Shown: one piece after another, positions 48,222 to 57,352 of the stretch
Position numbering within the stretch: position 1 is the first letter of the stretch
How the letters are laid out: each line of letters begins with the position of its first letter
Assembly (NCBI RefSeq): GCF_001866665.1
Contig: NZ_MLYO01000011.1
Coordinates: forward strand, 124,001 to 188,000
Length of the DNA stretch: 64,000 nucleotides
DNA from: Streptomyces monashensis
GTDB taxonomy: Bacteria; Actinomycetota; Actinomycetes; Streptomycetales; Streptomycetaceae
Direction of reading: 5' to 3'
The notes under the pieces: generated by a model
Told to the model about the DNA's origin: nothing
What the model saw: the letters and a program-made list of their open reading frames with translations, nothing else
Database searches by the model: none
Translations under genes and position numbers: made by a program

Positions 48222-48616
48222 GCCCTGTCGTCACACTCCCGCGTGCCCCGCGACGCCATGCACGCTCCCCCAGCCTTCGGCCGGGGGTGCCCCCACTCGC
48301 CGCACCGGGCCCCGGCCCAAGTACATCCAGTACGAGGGCCAAGGCCCGGCACGCCGACAGCACGCACCTGACGCCGCGAGGCCCGCCCCTCCGGGCGGAC
48401 GGCGGGAGTCTGACGACTGGACCTAGCGCCCACAGGGGCGACCAGCTGCGCCGCAGCTGGTCCTACGACCACCGCATACGGGGGTTGCGGGGGAAAGACC
48501 CGGTGCCGGGGAGTTCTGCGGGACTCCCCGGCACCGGGTTGTCCACAGGCCCGACGGCGACGTCGGCAGCGTCGTACGCTGGGGGACGTTGCCCACCCCT
48601 CGGACGGAAAGCCCAC
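48222..48616. other. intergenic region with two hairpins before mfd
   Basis: No gene supported. Near 48270-48295 is a CCCCCAGCCTTCGGCCGGGGG hairpin of a type common between Streptomyces genes. At 48498-48539 there is a perfect 17-bp stem (ACCCGGTGCCGGGGAGT with its complement) and an 8-base loop, 78 bases before mfd. It could terminate transcripts from the ABC permease gene or act in the mfd leader. The rest shows no other clear element. Confidence 0.6.
48498..48539 (+). terminator. perfect 17-bp hairpin upstream of mfd
   Basis: Left arm 48498-48514, loop 48515-48522, right arm 48523-48539. No T-run follows, only TTGTCC. Stability should be very high. Position 277 bases after the permease stop and 78 before mfd makes either termination or leader control possible. 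Confidence 0.7.
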
Positions 48617-51600
48617 ATGAGCCTGCACGGTCTGCTCGACGCCCTCGTCAAGGACCCCGCCCTCGCGGAAGCGATCACGGCGGCCGCGGACGGCAACCGC
48701 ATGCACGTCGACCTCGTCGGCCCTCCGGCGGCCCGCCCCTTCGCGGTCGCCGCCCTCGCCCGCGAGGCGGGCCGTCCGGTGCTGGCCGTCACGGCGACGG
48801 GCCGCGAGGCCGAGGACCTGGCCGCAGCCCTGCGCTCCCTGCTGCCCGAAGAGGGCGTCGTGGAGTACCCCTCCTGGGAGACCCTCCCGCACGAGCGCCT
48901 CAGCCCGCGCAGCGACACCGTCGGCCGCCGCCTCGCCGTCCTGCGGCGCCTGGCCCACCCCCGCCCCGACGACCCCGAGACCGGCCCGGTCTCCGTCGTC
49001 GTCGCGCCCGTGCGCTCCGTGCTCCAGCCGCAGGTCAAGGGCCTCGGCGAGCTGGAGCCCGTGTCCCTGCGGACCGGGCAGAGCGCCGACCTGAACGACG
49101 TCGTGGCAGCCCTCGCCGCGGCCGCCTACGCGCGCGTGGAACTGGTCGAGAGGCGCGGGGAGTTCGCCGTGCGCGGCGGCATCCTGGACGTCTTCCCGCC
49201 CACCGAGGAACACCCCCTGCGGGTGGAGTTCTGGGGCGACGACATCGAGGAGATCCGCTACTTCAAGGTCGCCGACCAGCGCTCCCTCGAAGTCGCCGAG
49301 CACGGCCTGTGGGCCCCGCCGTGCCGCGAACTGCTGCTCACCGACGACGTCCGCGCACGCGCGCGTGCCCTCGCCGAGGAGCACCCGGAGCTGGGCGAGC
49401 TGCTGAACAAGATCGCCGAAGGCATCGCGGTCGAGGGCATGGAGTCCCTCGCGCCGGTCCTCGTGGACGACATGGAGCTGCTGCTCGACGTCCTCCCCAA
49501 GGGCTCGATGGCCGTCGTCTGCGACCCGGAGCGGGTCCGCACGCGCGCCGCCGACCTCGTGGCCACCAGCCAGGAGTTCCTGCAGGCCTCCTGGGCGGCC
49601 ACGGCCGGCGGCGGCGAGGCCCCGATCGACGTCGGCGCGGCCTCCCTGTGGTCCATCGCCGACGTCCGCGACCGCGCGCGCGAGCTGGACATGATGTGGT
49701 GGTCGGTCTCCCCGTTCGCCGCCGACGAAGAGCTGACGGATCCATTTGCCGCTGACGCGGCGGGGGACACCCTCAAGCTCGGCATGCACGCGCCCGAGAC
49801 CTACCGCGGCGACACCGCGCGGGCCCTCGCCGACACCAAGGGCTGGCTGGCCGACGGCTGGCGCGCGGTGTTCGTCACCGAGGGCCACGGCCCCGCCTCC
49901 CGCACGGTGGAGGTCCTCGGCGGCGAGGGCATCGCCGCCCGCCTGGACGCCGACCTCACCGAACCGACCCCGTCGATCGTGCACGTCTCCTGCGGCTCGA
50001 TCGAGTACGGCTTCGTGGACCCGGGCCTCAAGCTCGCCGTGCTCACCGAGACCGACCTGTCCGGCCAGCGCACCGCCGGCCGCGAGGGCGCGCGGATGCC
50101 GGCCCGCCGCCGCAAGACGATCGACCCGCTGACCCTGGAGTCCGGCGACTACATCGTCCACGAACAGCACGGCGTCGGCCGCTACATCGAGATGGTGCAG
50201 CGCACCGTGCAGGGCGCCACGCGCGAGTACCTCGTCGTGGAGTACGCGCCCGCCAAGCGCGGCCAGCCCGGCGACCGGCTCTACATCCCGACCGACCAGC
50301 TGGAGCAGATCACCAAGTACGTCGGCGGCGAGGCACCCACCCTGCACCGCCTGGGCGGCGCGGACTGGACCAAGACCAAGGCCCGCGCCAAGAAGGCCGT
50401 CAAGGAGATCGCCGCCGACCTGATCAAGCTCTACAGCGCGCGCATGGCCGCCCCCGGCCACTCCTTCGGCGCCGACACGCCCTGGCAGCGCGAGCTGGAG
50501 GACGCCTTCCCCTACGCCGAGACCCCGGACCAGCTCACCACCATCGCCGAGGTCAAGGAGGACATGGAGAAGACGGTCCCCATGGACCGCCTGATCTGCG
50601 GCGACGTGGGCTACGGCAAGACCGAGATCGCGGTGCGGGCCGCCTTCAAGGCCGTGCAGGACGGCAAGCAGGTCGCCGTCCTCGTGCCGACGACCCTGCT
50701 GGTGCAGCAGCACTTCGGCACGTTCTCCGAGCGGTACGGCCAGTTCCCGGTCAACGTGAAGGCCCTGTCCCGCTTCCAGACCGACACCGAGGCCAAGGCC
50801 GTCCTGGAGGGTCTCAAGGACGGCGCGGTGGACGTCGTCATCGGCACCCACCGCCTCTTCTCCTCCGAGACCCGGTTCAAGGACCTCGGCCTGGTCATCG
50901 TCGACGAGGAGCAGCGCTTCGGCGTCGAGCACAAGGAGCAGCTGAAGAAGCTCCGCGCCAACGTCGACGTGCTGACCATGTCGGCCACGCCCATCCCGCG
51001 CACCCTGGAGATGGCGGTCACCGGCATCCGCGAGATGTCCACGATCACCACGCCCCCGGAGGAGCGCCACCCGGTGCTCACCTTCGTCGGGCCGTACGAG
51101 GAGAAGCAGATCGGCGCCGCCATCCGCCGCGAACTGCTGCGCGAGGGCCAGGTCTTCTACATCCACAACCGCGTCGAGTCCATCGACCGGGCCGCGGCCC
51201 GGCTGCGTGAGATCGTCCCCGAGGCCCGCATCGCCACCGCGCACGGCCAGATGTCCGAGCAGGCGCTGGAGCAGGTCGTCGTCGACTTCTGGGAGAAGAA
51301 GTTCGACGTGCTCGTCTCGACCACGATCGTCGAGTCCGGCATCGACATCTCCAACGCCAACACCCTCATCGTGGAGCGCGGCGACACCTTCGGCCTCTCC
51401 CAGCTGCACCAGCTGCGCGGCCGCGTCGGCCGAGGCCGCGAGCGCGGGTACGCGTACTTCCTGTACCCGCCGGAGAAGCCGCTGACCGAGACCGCGCACG
51501 AACGCCTCGCCACCATCGCCCAGCACACCGAGATGGGCGCGGGCATGTACGTGGCGATGAAGGACCTGGAGATCCGCGGCGCGGGCAACCTCCTCGGCGG

Positions 51601-52174
51601 CGAGCAGTCCGGCCACATCGCGGGCGTCGGCTTCGACCTGTACGTCCGCATGGTCGGCGAGGCCGTCGCGGACTACCGGCGCCAGCTGGAGACGGGGGAG
51701 ATCGAGGAGGAGGCACCGCTCGAGGTCAAGATCGAGCTGCCCGTCGACGCGCACGTCCCGCACGACTACGCGCCCGGCGAGCGCCTGCGCCTGCAGGCCT
51801 ACCGCGCCATCGCCTCCGCCACCAGCGGCGAGGACATCAAGGCCGTCCGCGAGGAACTCACCGACCGCTACGGCAAGCTGCCCGAGCCGGTGGAGAACCT
51901 GCTGCTGGTGGCCGGGCTGCGGATGCTCGCGCGCGCGTGCGGCGTCGGCGAGATCGTGCTCCAGGGCAACAACATCCGCTTCGCGCCCGTGGAGTTGCGC
52001 GAGTCCCAGGAACTGCGGCTCAAGCGCCTCTACCCGGGCACGGTCATCAAGCCGGCCGTGCACCAGGTGCTCGTCCCGCGCCCGAAGCCCGCGAAGATCG
52101 GCGGCAAGCCGCTGGTCGGCCGCGAACTGCTGGGCTGGGTCGGCGAGTTCCTCGCCTCGGTCCTCGGGTCGTAG
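48617..52174 (+). CDS. mfd: transcription-repair coupling factor
   Basis: 1185 residues, the expected length. ATP-driven translocase that removes stalled RNA polymerase and recruits UvrA. Order seen: UvrB-like N-terminal module (from residue ~45, PAARPFAVAALAREAG), RNA-polymerase-interaction domain (SGDYIVHEQHGVGRYIEM), helicase domain with GDVGYGKTE Walker A and DEEQRFG, the TRG-type motif region (GRVGRGRERGYAYF), then a C-terminal autoinhibitory domain. The open frame is continuous far upstream through the permease in a different phase, so ATG 48617 (GGAAAGC region) was taken as start. Confidence 0.97.
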   Translation: MSLHGLLDALVKDPALAEAITAAADGNRMHVDLVGPPAARPFAVAALAREAGRPVLAVTATGREAEDLAAALRSLLPEEGVVEYPSWETLPHERLSPRSDTVGRRLAVLRRLAHPRPDDPETGPVSVVVAPVRSVLQPQVKGLGELEPVSLRTGQSADLNDVVAALAAAAYARVELVERRGEFAVRGGILDVFPPTEEHPLRVEFWGDDIEEIRYFKVADQRSLEVAEHGLWAPPCRELLLTDDVRARARALAEEHPELGELLNKIAEGIAVEGMESLAPVLVDDMELLLDVLPKGSMAVVCDPERVRTRAADLVATSQEFLQASWAATAGGGEAPIDVGAASLWSIADVRDRARELDMMWWSVSPFAADEELTDPFAADAAGDTLKLGMHAPETYRGDTARALADTKGWLADGWRAVFVTEGHGPASRTVEVLGGEGIAARLDADLTEPTPSIVHVSCGSIEYGFVDPGLKLAVLTETDLSGQRTAGREGARMPARRRKTIDPLTLESGDYIVHEQHGVGRYIEMVQRTVQGATREYLVVEYAPAKRGQPGDRLYIPTDQLEQITKYVGGEAPTLHRLGGADWTKTKARAKKAVKEIAADLIKLYSARMAAPGHSFGADTPWQRELEDAFPYAETPDQLTTIAEVKEDMEKTVPMDRLICGDVGYGKTEIAVRAAFKAVQDGKQVAVLVPTTLLVQQHFGTFSERYGQFPVNVKALSRFQTDTEAKAVLEGLKDGAVDVVIGTHRLFSSETRFKDLGLVIVDEEQRFGVEHKEQLKKLRANVDVLTMSATPIPRTLEMAVTGIREMSTITTPPEERHPVLTFVGPYEEKQIGAAIRRELLREGQVFYIHNRVESIDRAAARLREIVPEARIATAHGQMSEQALEQVVVDFWEKKFDVLVSTTIVESGIDISNANTLIVERGDTFGLSQLHQLRGRVGRGRERGYAYFLYPPEKPLTETAHERLATIAQHTEMGAGMYVAMKDLEIRGAGNLLGGEQSGHIAGVGFDLYVRMVGEAVADYRRQLETGEIEEEAPLEVKIELPVDAHVPHDYAPGERLRLQAYRAIASATSGEDIKAVREELTDRYGKLPEPVENLLLVAGLRMLARACGVGEIVLQGNNIRFAPVELRESQELRLKRLYPGTVIKPAVHQVLVPRPKPAKIGGKPLVGRELLGWVGEFLASVLGS

Positions 52175-52417
52175 CGAGCGGACCCCGAGGGCGGCGTCAA
52201 GGCCGGGCGGGCGGGGTGCGGGGTGACCGGGCGCACGGGTGCCGCGGCCGTACTCCCCCCGAGAGGCGCCCGTATGCCCCAACTCGCTTGCGAATTGCGC
52301 GGATACGCCCCTTTGGGCCCCATCTTCCCTTGCGCGTAGGGCGGTTACCGTAAGGGAAGGAACGATTCCGCCTGTGTCCGCGAGCGGGCCGGGGTGAGCG
52401 AGCGAGGGGGACGTACC

Positions 52418-53140
52418 GTGACGCGTCTGAGGGGCGGGGCGGTCGCGGCCGCCGCCGTGGTGGTGGTGACCGCCGTGGCCGGCTGCAACACGGACAGGAC
52501 CAAGGGGGCCTCCGGGTCCGAGCGGTCCGGCGGCGGGGGCGCGGTCATGGCCGCCGTCGACTCACTGACCGTCAAGGGGCGTGCCCCGAAGACCGGTTAC
52601 TCCCGTGCCCGGTTCGGCACCGCCTGGGCGGACACCGACTCCAACTCCTGCGACACCCGCGACGACATCCTCAAGCGGGACCTGAAGAGCGTGAAGACCA
52701 CCGGCGGCAGCTGCAAGGTCACGTACGGCCTGCTCGAACCCGACCCCTACTCGGGCAAGGAGATCACCTACCGGCGCGGCGCCAGCCAGGTCGACATCGA
52801 CCATGTCGTCCCGCTCTCCGACGCCTGGCAGAAGGGCGCCGAGTACTGGGACGCCGGCAAGCGCATCGCGCTGGCCAACGACCCCCTCAACCTCGTCGCG
52901 GTGGACGCGAGCACCAACCGTGGCAAGGGCGACGGCGACGCGGCCACCTGGCTGCCGCCGAACGGGGCGTACCGCTGCACCTATGTGGCCACCCAGGTCG
53001 CCGTGAAGAAGAAGTACGGCCTGTGGGTCACCGACGCCGAGAAGGCCGCCATGAAGAAGGTCCTGGCCGGCTGCCCGAGCCAGACTCTCCCCTCCGGCGG
53101 CAACCCGACCAGGGCGCCGGGGCGTTTCACGGCGAAGTGA
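52418..53140 (+). CDS. lipoprotein with an HNH-type (DUF1524/GmrSD-like) nuclease domain
   Basis: 240 residues. The signal segment AAAAVVVVTAVAGC ends in a lipobox (V-A-G-C), so it is probably anchored outside the membrane. The nuclease motif reads VDIDHVVPLSDAWQKGA ... ANDPLNLVAVDASTNRGKGD, a DHxxP-N/K type HNH core of the DUF1524/GmrSD C-terminal class. GTG 52418 follows a GAGGGGG site. Extracellular nuclease for DNA scavenging or defence is plausible. The 243-base gap before it has no recognised element. Confidence 0.88.
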   Translation: MTRLRGGAVAAAAVVVVTAVAGCNTDRTKGASGSERSGGGGAVMAAVDSLTVKGRAPKTGYSRARFGTAWADTDSNSCDTRDDILKRDLKSVKTTGGSCKVTYGLLEPDPYSGKEITYRRGASQVDIDHVVPLSDAWQKGAEYWDAGKRIALANDPLNLVAVDASTNRGKGDGDAATWLPPNGAYRCTYVATQVAVKKKYGLWVTDAEKAAMKKVLAGCPSQTLPSGGNPTRAPGRFTAK

Positions 53141-53238
53141 GCCGGACCCGGCGTACGCGCGAGCGAGGGCGGCGCCGTACGCCGTGCGGCGGGTAATCCG
53201 GTACCGGGCCGGGCGGGGTGCCGCCTACCGTGGCCGGC

Positions 53239-53982
53239 ATGGATGTCAGGGTGAGCAGCATCGCCGAACGGCCCGACCGGCTCCGCGAGATGTTCGAGAT
53301 GGCCGACACGTGGCCCGAGTTCGTGACCAACGACCCCGTGGGCACCGCGCACTACGGCCGTATCGCCGCCGAGCTGCCGCAGCACGCGCTGTTCGCCGAG
53401 GACGAGCACGGCGAGATCCTCGCCCACGCCTTCAGCGTGCCCTTCGCCCTCGGCGCCGAGGGCCGGGGCGCGCTGCCCGCGCGGGGCTGGGACCAGGTCC
53501 TGCTGTGGGCCTTCGCCGACCTGCGCCGCGGCACCCGCCCGGACACGGTGAGCGCCATCGCCGTCACCATCGCCCCGCACGCCCAGGGCCACGGCCTGTC
53601 CGCCGTCATGCTCTCGGCGATGCGCGACAACGCCCGCGCCCACGGCTTCCGCGAGCTCGTCGCCCCCGTCCGCCCGAGCGCCAAACACCTCGAACCGCAC
53701 ACCCCGATGACCGAGTACGCCTCCCGGGTGCGCCCCGACGGACTGCCGGAGGACCCGTGGCTGCGCGTGCACGCGCGCGTGGGCGGCACGATCGACTCCG
53801 TCGCCCCGGCCTCCATGACGGTCGGCGCCGCACTGGAGGAGTGGCGCCGCTGGACCGGGCTGCCGTTCGACGCCACCGGGGACGTCGAGGTCCCCGGCGC
53901 GCTCGTCCCGGTCCGCTGCGAGGCGGAGCGCGGGTACGGCGTCTACGTCGAGCCCAACGTGTGGATGCGGCACGCGGTGTGA
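53239..53982 (+). CDS. GNAT-like N-acetyltransferase
   Basis: 247 residues. Segments VSAIAVTIAPHAQGHGLSAVMLSAMRDNARAHGF correspond to GNAT motif A (Q-x-x-G-x-G/A), and HGFRELVAPVRPSAKH to motif B. A TACCGT hexamer (53226-53231) ends 7 bases before ATG 53239 and no ribosome site is present, so the mRNA is probably leaderless. Substrate unknown. Confidence 0.8.
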   Translation: MDVRVSSIAERPDRLREMFEMADTWPEFVTNDPVGTAHYGRIAAELPQHALFAEDEHGEILAHAFSVPFALGAEGRGALPARGWDQVLLWAFADLRRGTRPDTVSAIAVTIAPHAQGHGLSAVMLSAMRDNARAHGFRELVAPVRPSAKHLEPHTPMTEYASRVRPDGLPEDPWLRVHARVGGTIDSVAPASMTVGAALEEWRRWTGLPFDATGDVEVPGALVPVRCEAERGYGVYVEPNVWMRHAV

Positions 53983-54121
53983 GGGCGCGTGTCTCCCGTG
54001 CGACGCGTTCGAGCGGGCGCTGCGGCAACGGTTCGGTACACCCGGGACCGGCTGTCCGTGTCGGCCTATACGCTCGGACACAGCACACACGTCCGCACGT
54101 ATCAGGTCTCCAGGAGCAGCC

Positions 54122-54772
54122 ATGCACGGCCACGGCTACGCGCCGCCTCCGCCGAAGCCACCCTCGACCGGGGTGCTGGTCGTGTTGCGCGTGATCTTCG
54201 TGGTGGTGGCGCTCGGCAGCCTCGGATTCCTGGCGTGGGTGGCGCCGCTGCGCGCGGCGATCGTGTCCCGCAGGCCCGCCGAGTGGTGGTTCTTCGGTGG
54301 TTCCCTGGTGGTCCTCGGCATCTGCTTCGGCCTCTTCAGCACCGACCACACCGACGACTTCAGCTCGGCGAACGGCAACCTGGGCATGAGCATGATCCTG
54401 CTGAACGCCGTCGCCTGCGCCGGCTACTACCTCTACGCGGACATACGCCACTTCCACGGACTCCGCCGGGCCTACGCCGGCCGGGTGCCGTCGGCGCCGG
54501 GCTACGGATACCCGCGGCCCATGGGGCCGTTCAGCGCGACGGGCACCCCGACCGCCCCGACCACGGCGCAACTCCCGTACGCCCCCGGCCCGGTACCGCA
54601 CTCCGCCGCGCCCCTGTCGCACGCGCCCGTGCCGCCCCAGCCGCACGTCCCCGCACCGCCCCGGCGCCCGGCGCCCAGCCACATCGAGCAGGTCCGCGCC
54701 GAACTGGACGAGCTGAGCGACTACCTGCGCAAGCACGACGGCCGGCACGACGGGCATGAGGGCGGAAGGTGA
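54122..54772 (+). CDS. three-helix membrane protein with a Pro-rich tail, partner of the kinase
   Basis: 216 residues with three hydrophobic stretches (VLVVLRVIFVVVALGSLGFLAWV, EWWFFGGSLVVLGICFGLF, MSMILLNAVACAGYYLYA). A Pro/Ala-rich cytoplasmic tail of ~75 residues and a short acidic/basic helix at the C-terminus (IEQVRAELDELSDYLRK) follow. Its stop overlaps the kinase start by 4 bases, so the two are made together; it may anchor or be a substrate of the kinase (inference). Confidence 0.78.
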   Translation: MHGHGYAPPPPKPPSTGVLVVLRVIFVVVALGSLGFLAWVAPLRAAIVSRRPAEWWFFGGSLVVLGICFGLFSTDHTDDFSSANGNLGMSMILLNAVACAGYYLYADIRHFHGLRRAYAGRVPSAPGYGYPRPMGPFSATGTPTAPTTAQLPYAPGPVPHSAAPLSHAPVPPQPHVPAPPRRPAPSHIEQVRAELDELSDYLRKHDGRHDGHEGGR

Positions 54773-56304
54773 GCGTGGCGACAGGACGAGTCGTCGCCGG
54801 CCGGTACGAACTGTCCACGCTCATCGGGCAGGGCGGCATGGGCCAGGTGTGGACGGCGTACGACCGGCGGCTGGACCGGCGCGTGGCGGTGAAGCTGCTG
54901 CGCCCCGACAAGGTGGCGGGCCAGGAGGCGGACGAGCTGCGCCGCCGGTTCCTGCGCGAGTGCCGGGTGACCGCGCAGGTCGACCACCCCGGCCTGGTCA
55001 CCGTGCACGACGCGGGCAGCGAGGGCGAGGAGCTGTTCCTCGTCATGCAGTACGTCGACGGTGCCGACCTGTCCGACCACCTCGCCGAGCGCGACCCGTA
55101 CCCGTGGCCGTGGGCGGTCGCGGTGGCCGCGCAACTGTGCGCCGTGCTGAGCGCCGTGCACGCCGTGCCGATCGTCCACCGCGACCTCAAGCCGCGCAAC
55201 GTGATGGTGAAGCAGGACGGCACGGTCACCGTGCTCGACCTGGGCGTGGCCTCGGTCATGGACTCCGACACCACCCGCCTGACCCACACCGGCTCCCCGA
55301 TCGGCTCACCCGCCTACATGGCGCCGGAGCAGGCGATGGGCGGCGCGGTGGGCCCGTACACCGATCTGTACGCGCTCGGGGTGCTGATGCACGAACTGCT
55401 CAGCGGGGACGTGCCGTTCGCGGGCTCCACGGCGCTCGGCGTGCTGCACCGGCATCTGTACGAGCCCCCGCAGCCGGTGCGCCGGATCCGCCCCGAGGTC
55501 CCCGAGGCGCTGGAGACGCTCGTCCTGCGGCTGCTCGCCAAGGACCCCCAGCACCGGCCGGGCTCCGCGCAGGAGGTGTACGAGGACCTGGCGCCGCTCC
55601 TGCCCGCGCGAGGGACGCCCACGGGGGCGCCTTTGGACCCCACACGTCCTTTCCTGCGCCCGCACGCCCCCTGGCCGGACCGCGCGCGGACGCCCGCGCC
55701 CCAGCCCGCCCCCGTCGCGCCCGCGCCCCCGGTGGACGGGAAGCCCGACGTCGCCGCGGCCGTGGACGAGGTCAAGCGGCTGCTGGGGGAGGGGCGCATC
55801 ACCCAGGCCGTGGACATCCTGGGCGCGATCCTGCCCGCTGCCGCCGCACAGCACGGCGAGCACTCCCCGGTCGTGCGCTCCCTGCGCAAGCAGTACGCGG
55901 CCACGCTCATGGACGACGGCCAGTACCGGCGCGCGCTGCCCGAACTGCGCCGCCTGGCCGCCGAGCGCGCCGCCGAGGCCGGCCAGGCCGACCCGCAGTC
56001 GCTGCGCTACCGCTACGAGTCCGCGCAGTGTCTGGAACAGCTCGGCGAACCGGCCGCGGCGCTCGCCGAGTTCCGCGCGCTGCTGCCGTACTACGAGAAC
56101 CAGTACGTCTCCGGCGACCCCAAGCTCGCGCACGAGGTACGCCGGCGCGTCGGCCATCTCCTGCTCGCGCTCGGCGACCGGCCCTCCGCCCACGACACGC
56201 TCGCGCGCCTGCTGATGGACGTGGAGCGGCTGCACGGCCCCGGCTACCCGATGGCCCTGGAGATCCGGCGCACCCTGCAATGGCTGGGCCAGGTGCGCGG
56301 CTAG
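54769..56304 (+). CDS. soluble Ser/Thr protein kinase with TPR-like C-terminus
   Basis: 511 residues. The Hanks-type kinase domain covers ~12-280: P-loop IGQGGMGQV, VAVKLL Lys, catalytic HRDLKPRN, DLG in place of DFG, GSPAYMAPEQ (P+1 loop). After a Pro-rich linker, residues ~325-510 are helical repeats of the tetratricopeptide type. No membrane helix is present, unlike PknB-class kinases with sensor domains. GTG 54769 overlaps the stop of the membrane-protein gene. Confidence 0.92.
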   Translation: MSVATGRVVAGRYELSTLIGQGGMGQVWTAYDRRLDRRVAVKLLRPDKVAGQEADELRRRFLRECRVTAQVDHPGLVTVHDAGSEGEELFLVMQYVDGADLSDHLAERDPYPWPWAVAVAAQLCAVLSAVHAVPIVHRDLKPRNVMVKQDGTVTVLDLGVASVMDSDTTRLTHTGSPIGSPAYMAPEQAMGGAVGPYTDLYALGVLMHELLSGDVPFAGSTALGVLHRHLYEPPQPVRRIRPEVPEALETLVLRLLAKDPQHRPGSAQEVYEDLAPLLPARGTPTGAPLDPTRPFLRPHAPWPDRARTPAPQPAPVAPAPPVDGKPDVAAAVDEVKRLLGEGRITQAVDILGAILPAAAAQHGEHSPVVRSLRKQYAATLMDDGQYRRALPELRRLAAERAAEAGQADPQSLRYRYESAQCLEQLGEPAAALAEFRALLPYYENQYVSGDPKLAHEVRRRVGHLLLALGDRPSAHDTLARLLMDVERLHGPGYPMALEIRRTLQWLGQVRG

Positions 56305-56377
56305 CGGGAGCAGTTGATACCTTGCGCTTCGCTCTGCCGGGTGCGGCAGGGGCGACACACGCAAGGGGTGGGGAATC

Positions 56378-57205
56378 ATGGCCGGTCACCGGAAGTCGAA
56401 GAAGCGCAGACACATCACGTGGGCGGCGGTCGGCGCCGCCGTGGTCGCCGGGGCCGGGATCGCCGCGCAGACCTCCATGGCCGCGACCGCCTGGCCGGCG
56501 CAGCGGACCTTCACCGGGCGCGCGTTCGACACGTGCACCGCGCCCTCGCTGTCCGCGATGAAGGCCTGGCACACCGGCTTCTACGGCGCCGCCGCCGTCT
56601 ACGTGGGCGGCGCGAACCGCGGCTGCGCCCAGCCCAACCTCACCGCCTCCTGGGTGACGTCGGTCGACTCCCTCGGCTGGAAGCTCATCCCGATCTACGT
56701 CGGTGCCCAGCCGCCCTGCCAGTCCGGCTCCAACCCGGAGAAGCTGACCGCGTCGACGGCGGCCTCCCTGGGTACACGGGACGCCGCCGACGCCGTGGCC
56801 AAGACCTCCGCGCTCGGCATGAAGGCGGGCAGCCCGGTCTACCTCGACATGGAGGCGTACGACACCACGAACACGTCGTGCGACAACGCCGTGCTGACGT
56901 ACGTGCGCGCCTTCGACAAGGGGCTGCGCGCCAAGACGTACCGCACCGGCTTCTACGGCTTCACCAGCTCCAGCGCCAAGGCGATCGCGACCGCCAAGGA
57001 CGGGACGGACCTGCCGGGCAACCTCTGGTACGCGCTGTGGGACAAGCAGAACACGACCACCGCGGACTGGCCGTGGGGGACGAGCCGGTTCACCGGTCAC
57101 AGCCGCGGCCATCAGTACATGGTCGACAGCAAGGAGGCGCACGGCGGCGTCACGCTCACCGTCGACCGGGACGCGTGGGACGCGCCCGTGGCCATCGTCG
57201 GCTGA
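56378..57205 (+). CDS. secreted DUF1906 (glycoside hydrolase-like) protein
   Basis: 275 residues. A basic N-terminus (GHRKSKKRRHITW) and a hydrophobic stretch end at AAQTSMAATAW, a likely signal peptidase site. The mature part is a DUF1906/GH25-like barrel: GRAFDTCTAPS, GFYGAAAVYVGG, GWKLIPIYVG, YLDMEAYD (acidic residues of the active-site region) and LWYALWD. Probably acts on peptidoglycan. ATG 56378 has a GGGTGGGG site. Confidence 0.85.
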   Translation: MAGHRKSKKRRHITWAAVGAAVVAGAGIAAQTSMAATAWPAQRTFTGRAFDTCTAPSLSAMKAWHTGFYGAAAVYVGGANRGCAQPNLTASWVTSVDSLGWKLIPIYVGAQPPCQSGSNPEKLTASTAASLGTRDAADAVAKTSALGMKAGSPVYLDMEAYDTTNTSCDNAVLTYVRAFDKGLRAKTYRTGFYGFTSSSAKAIATAKDGTDLPGNLWYALWDKQNTTTADWPWGTSRFTGHSRGHQYMVDSKEAHGGVTLTVDRDAWDAPVAIVG

Positions 57206-57352
57206 GCCCTGCGGCACAAGGGGCGTGTGCGCCGGTGCCCGAAGCGCGCGTGAATCGTTGGTCCCATGGGTTGGCCCCGGCCCTCCCACTGCCTACCATC
57301 GATCACCGCAAGACTTTGTGCTCCGTCGCACAATCTCCCCTTGGAGGTTTCC

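Noticed and set aside
45734..52174. A single open frame of 2146 codons spanning the ABC permease and mfd
   Set aside because: The part before 48617 is out of phase with the well-supported permease gene and has Arg/Pro/Gly-rich shadow composition; only the Mfd part has family motifs.
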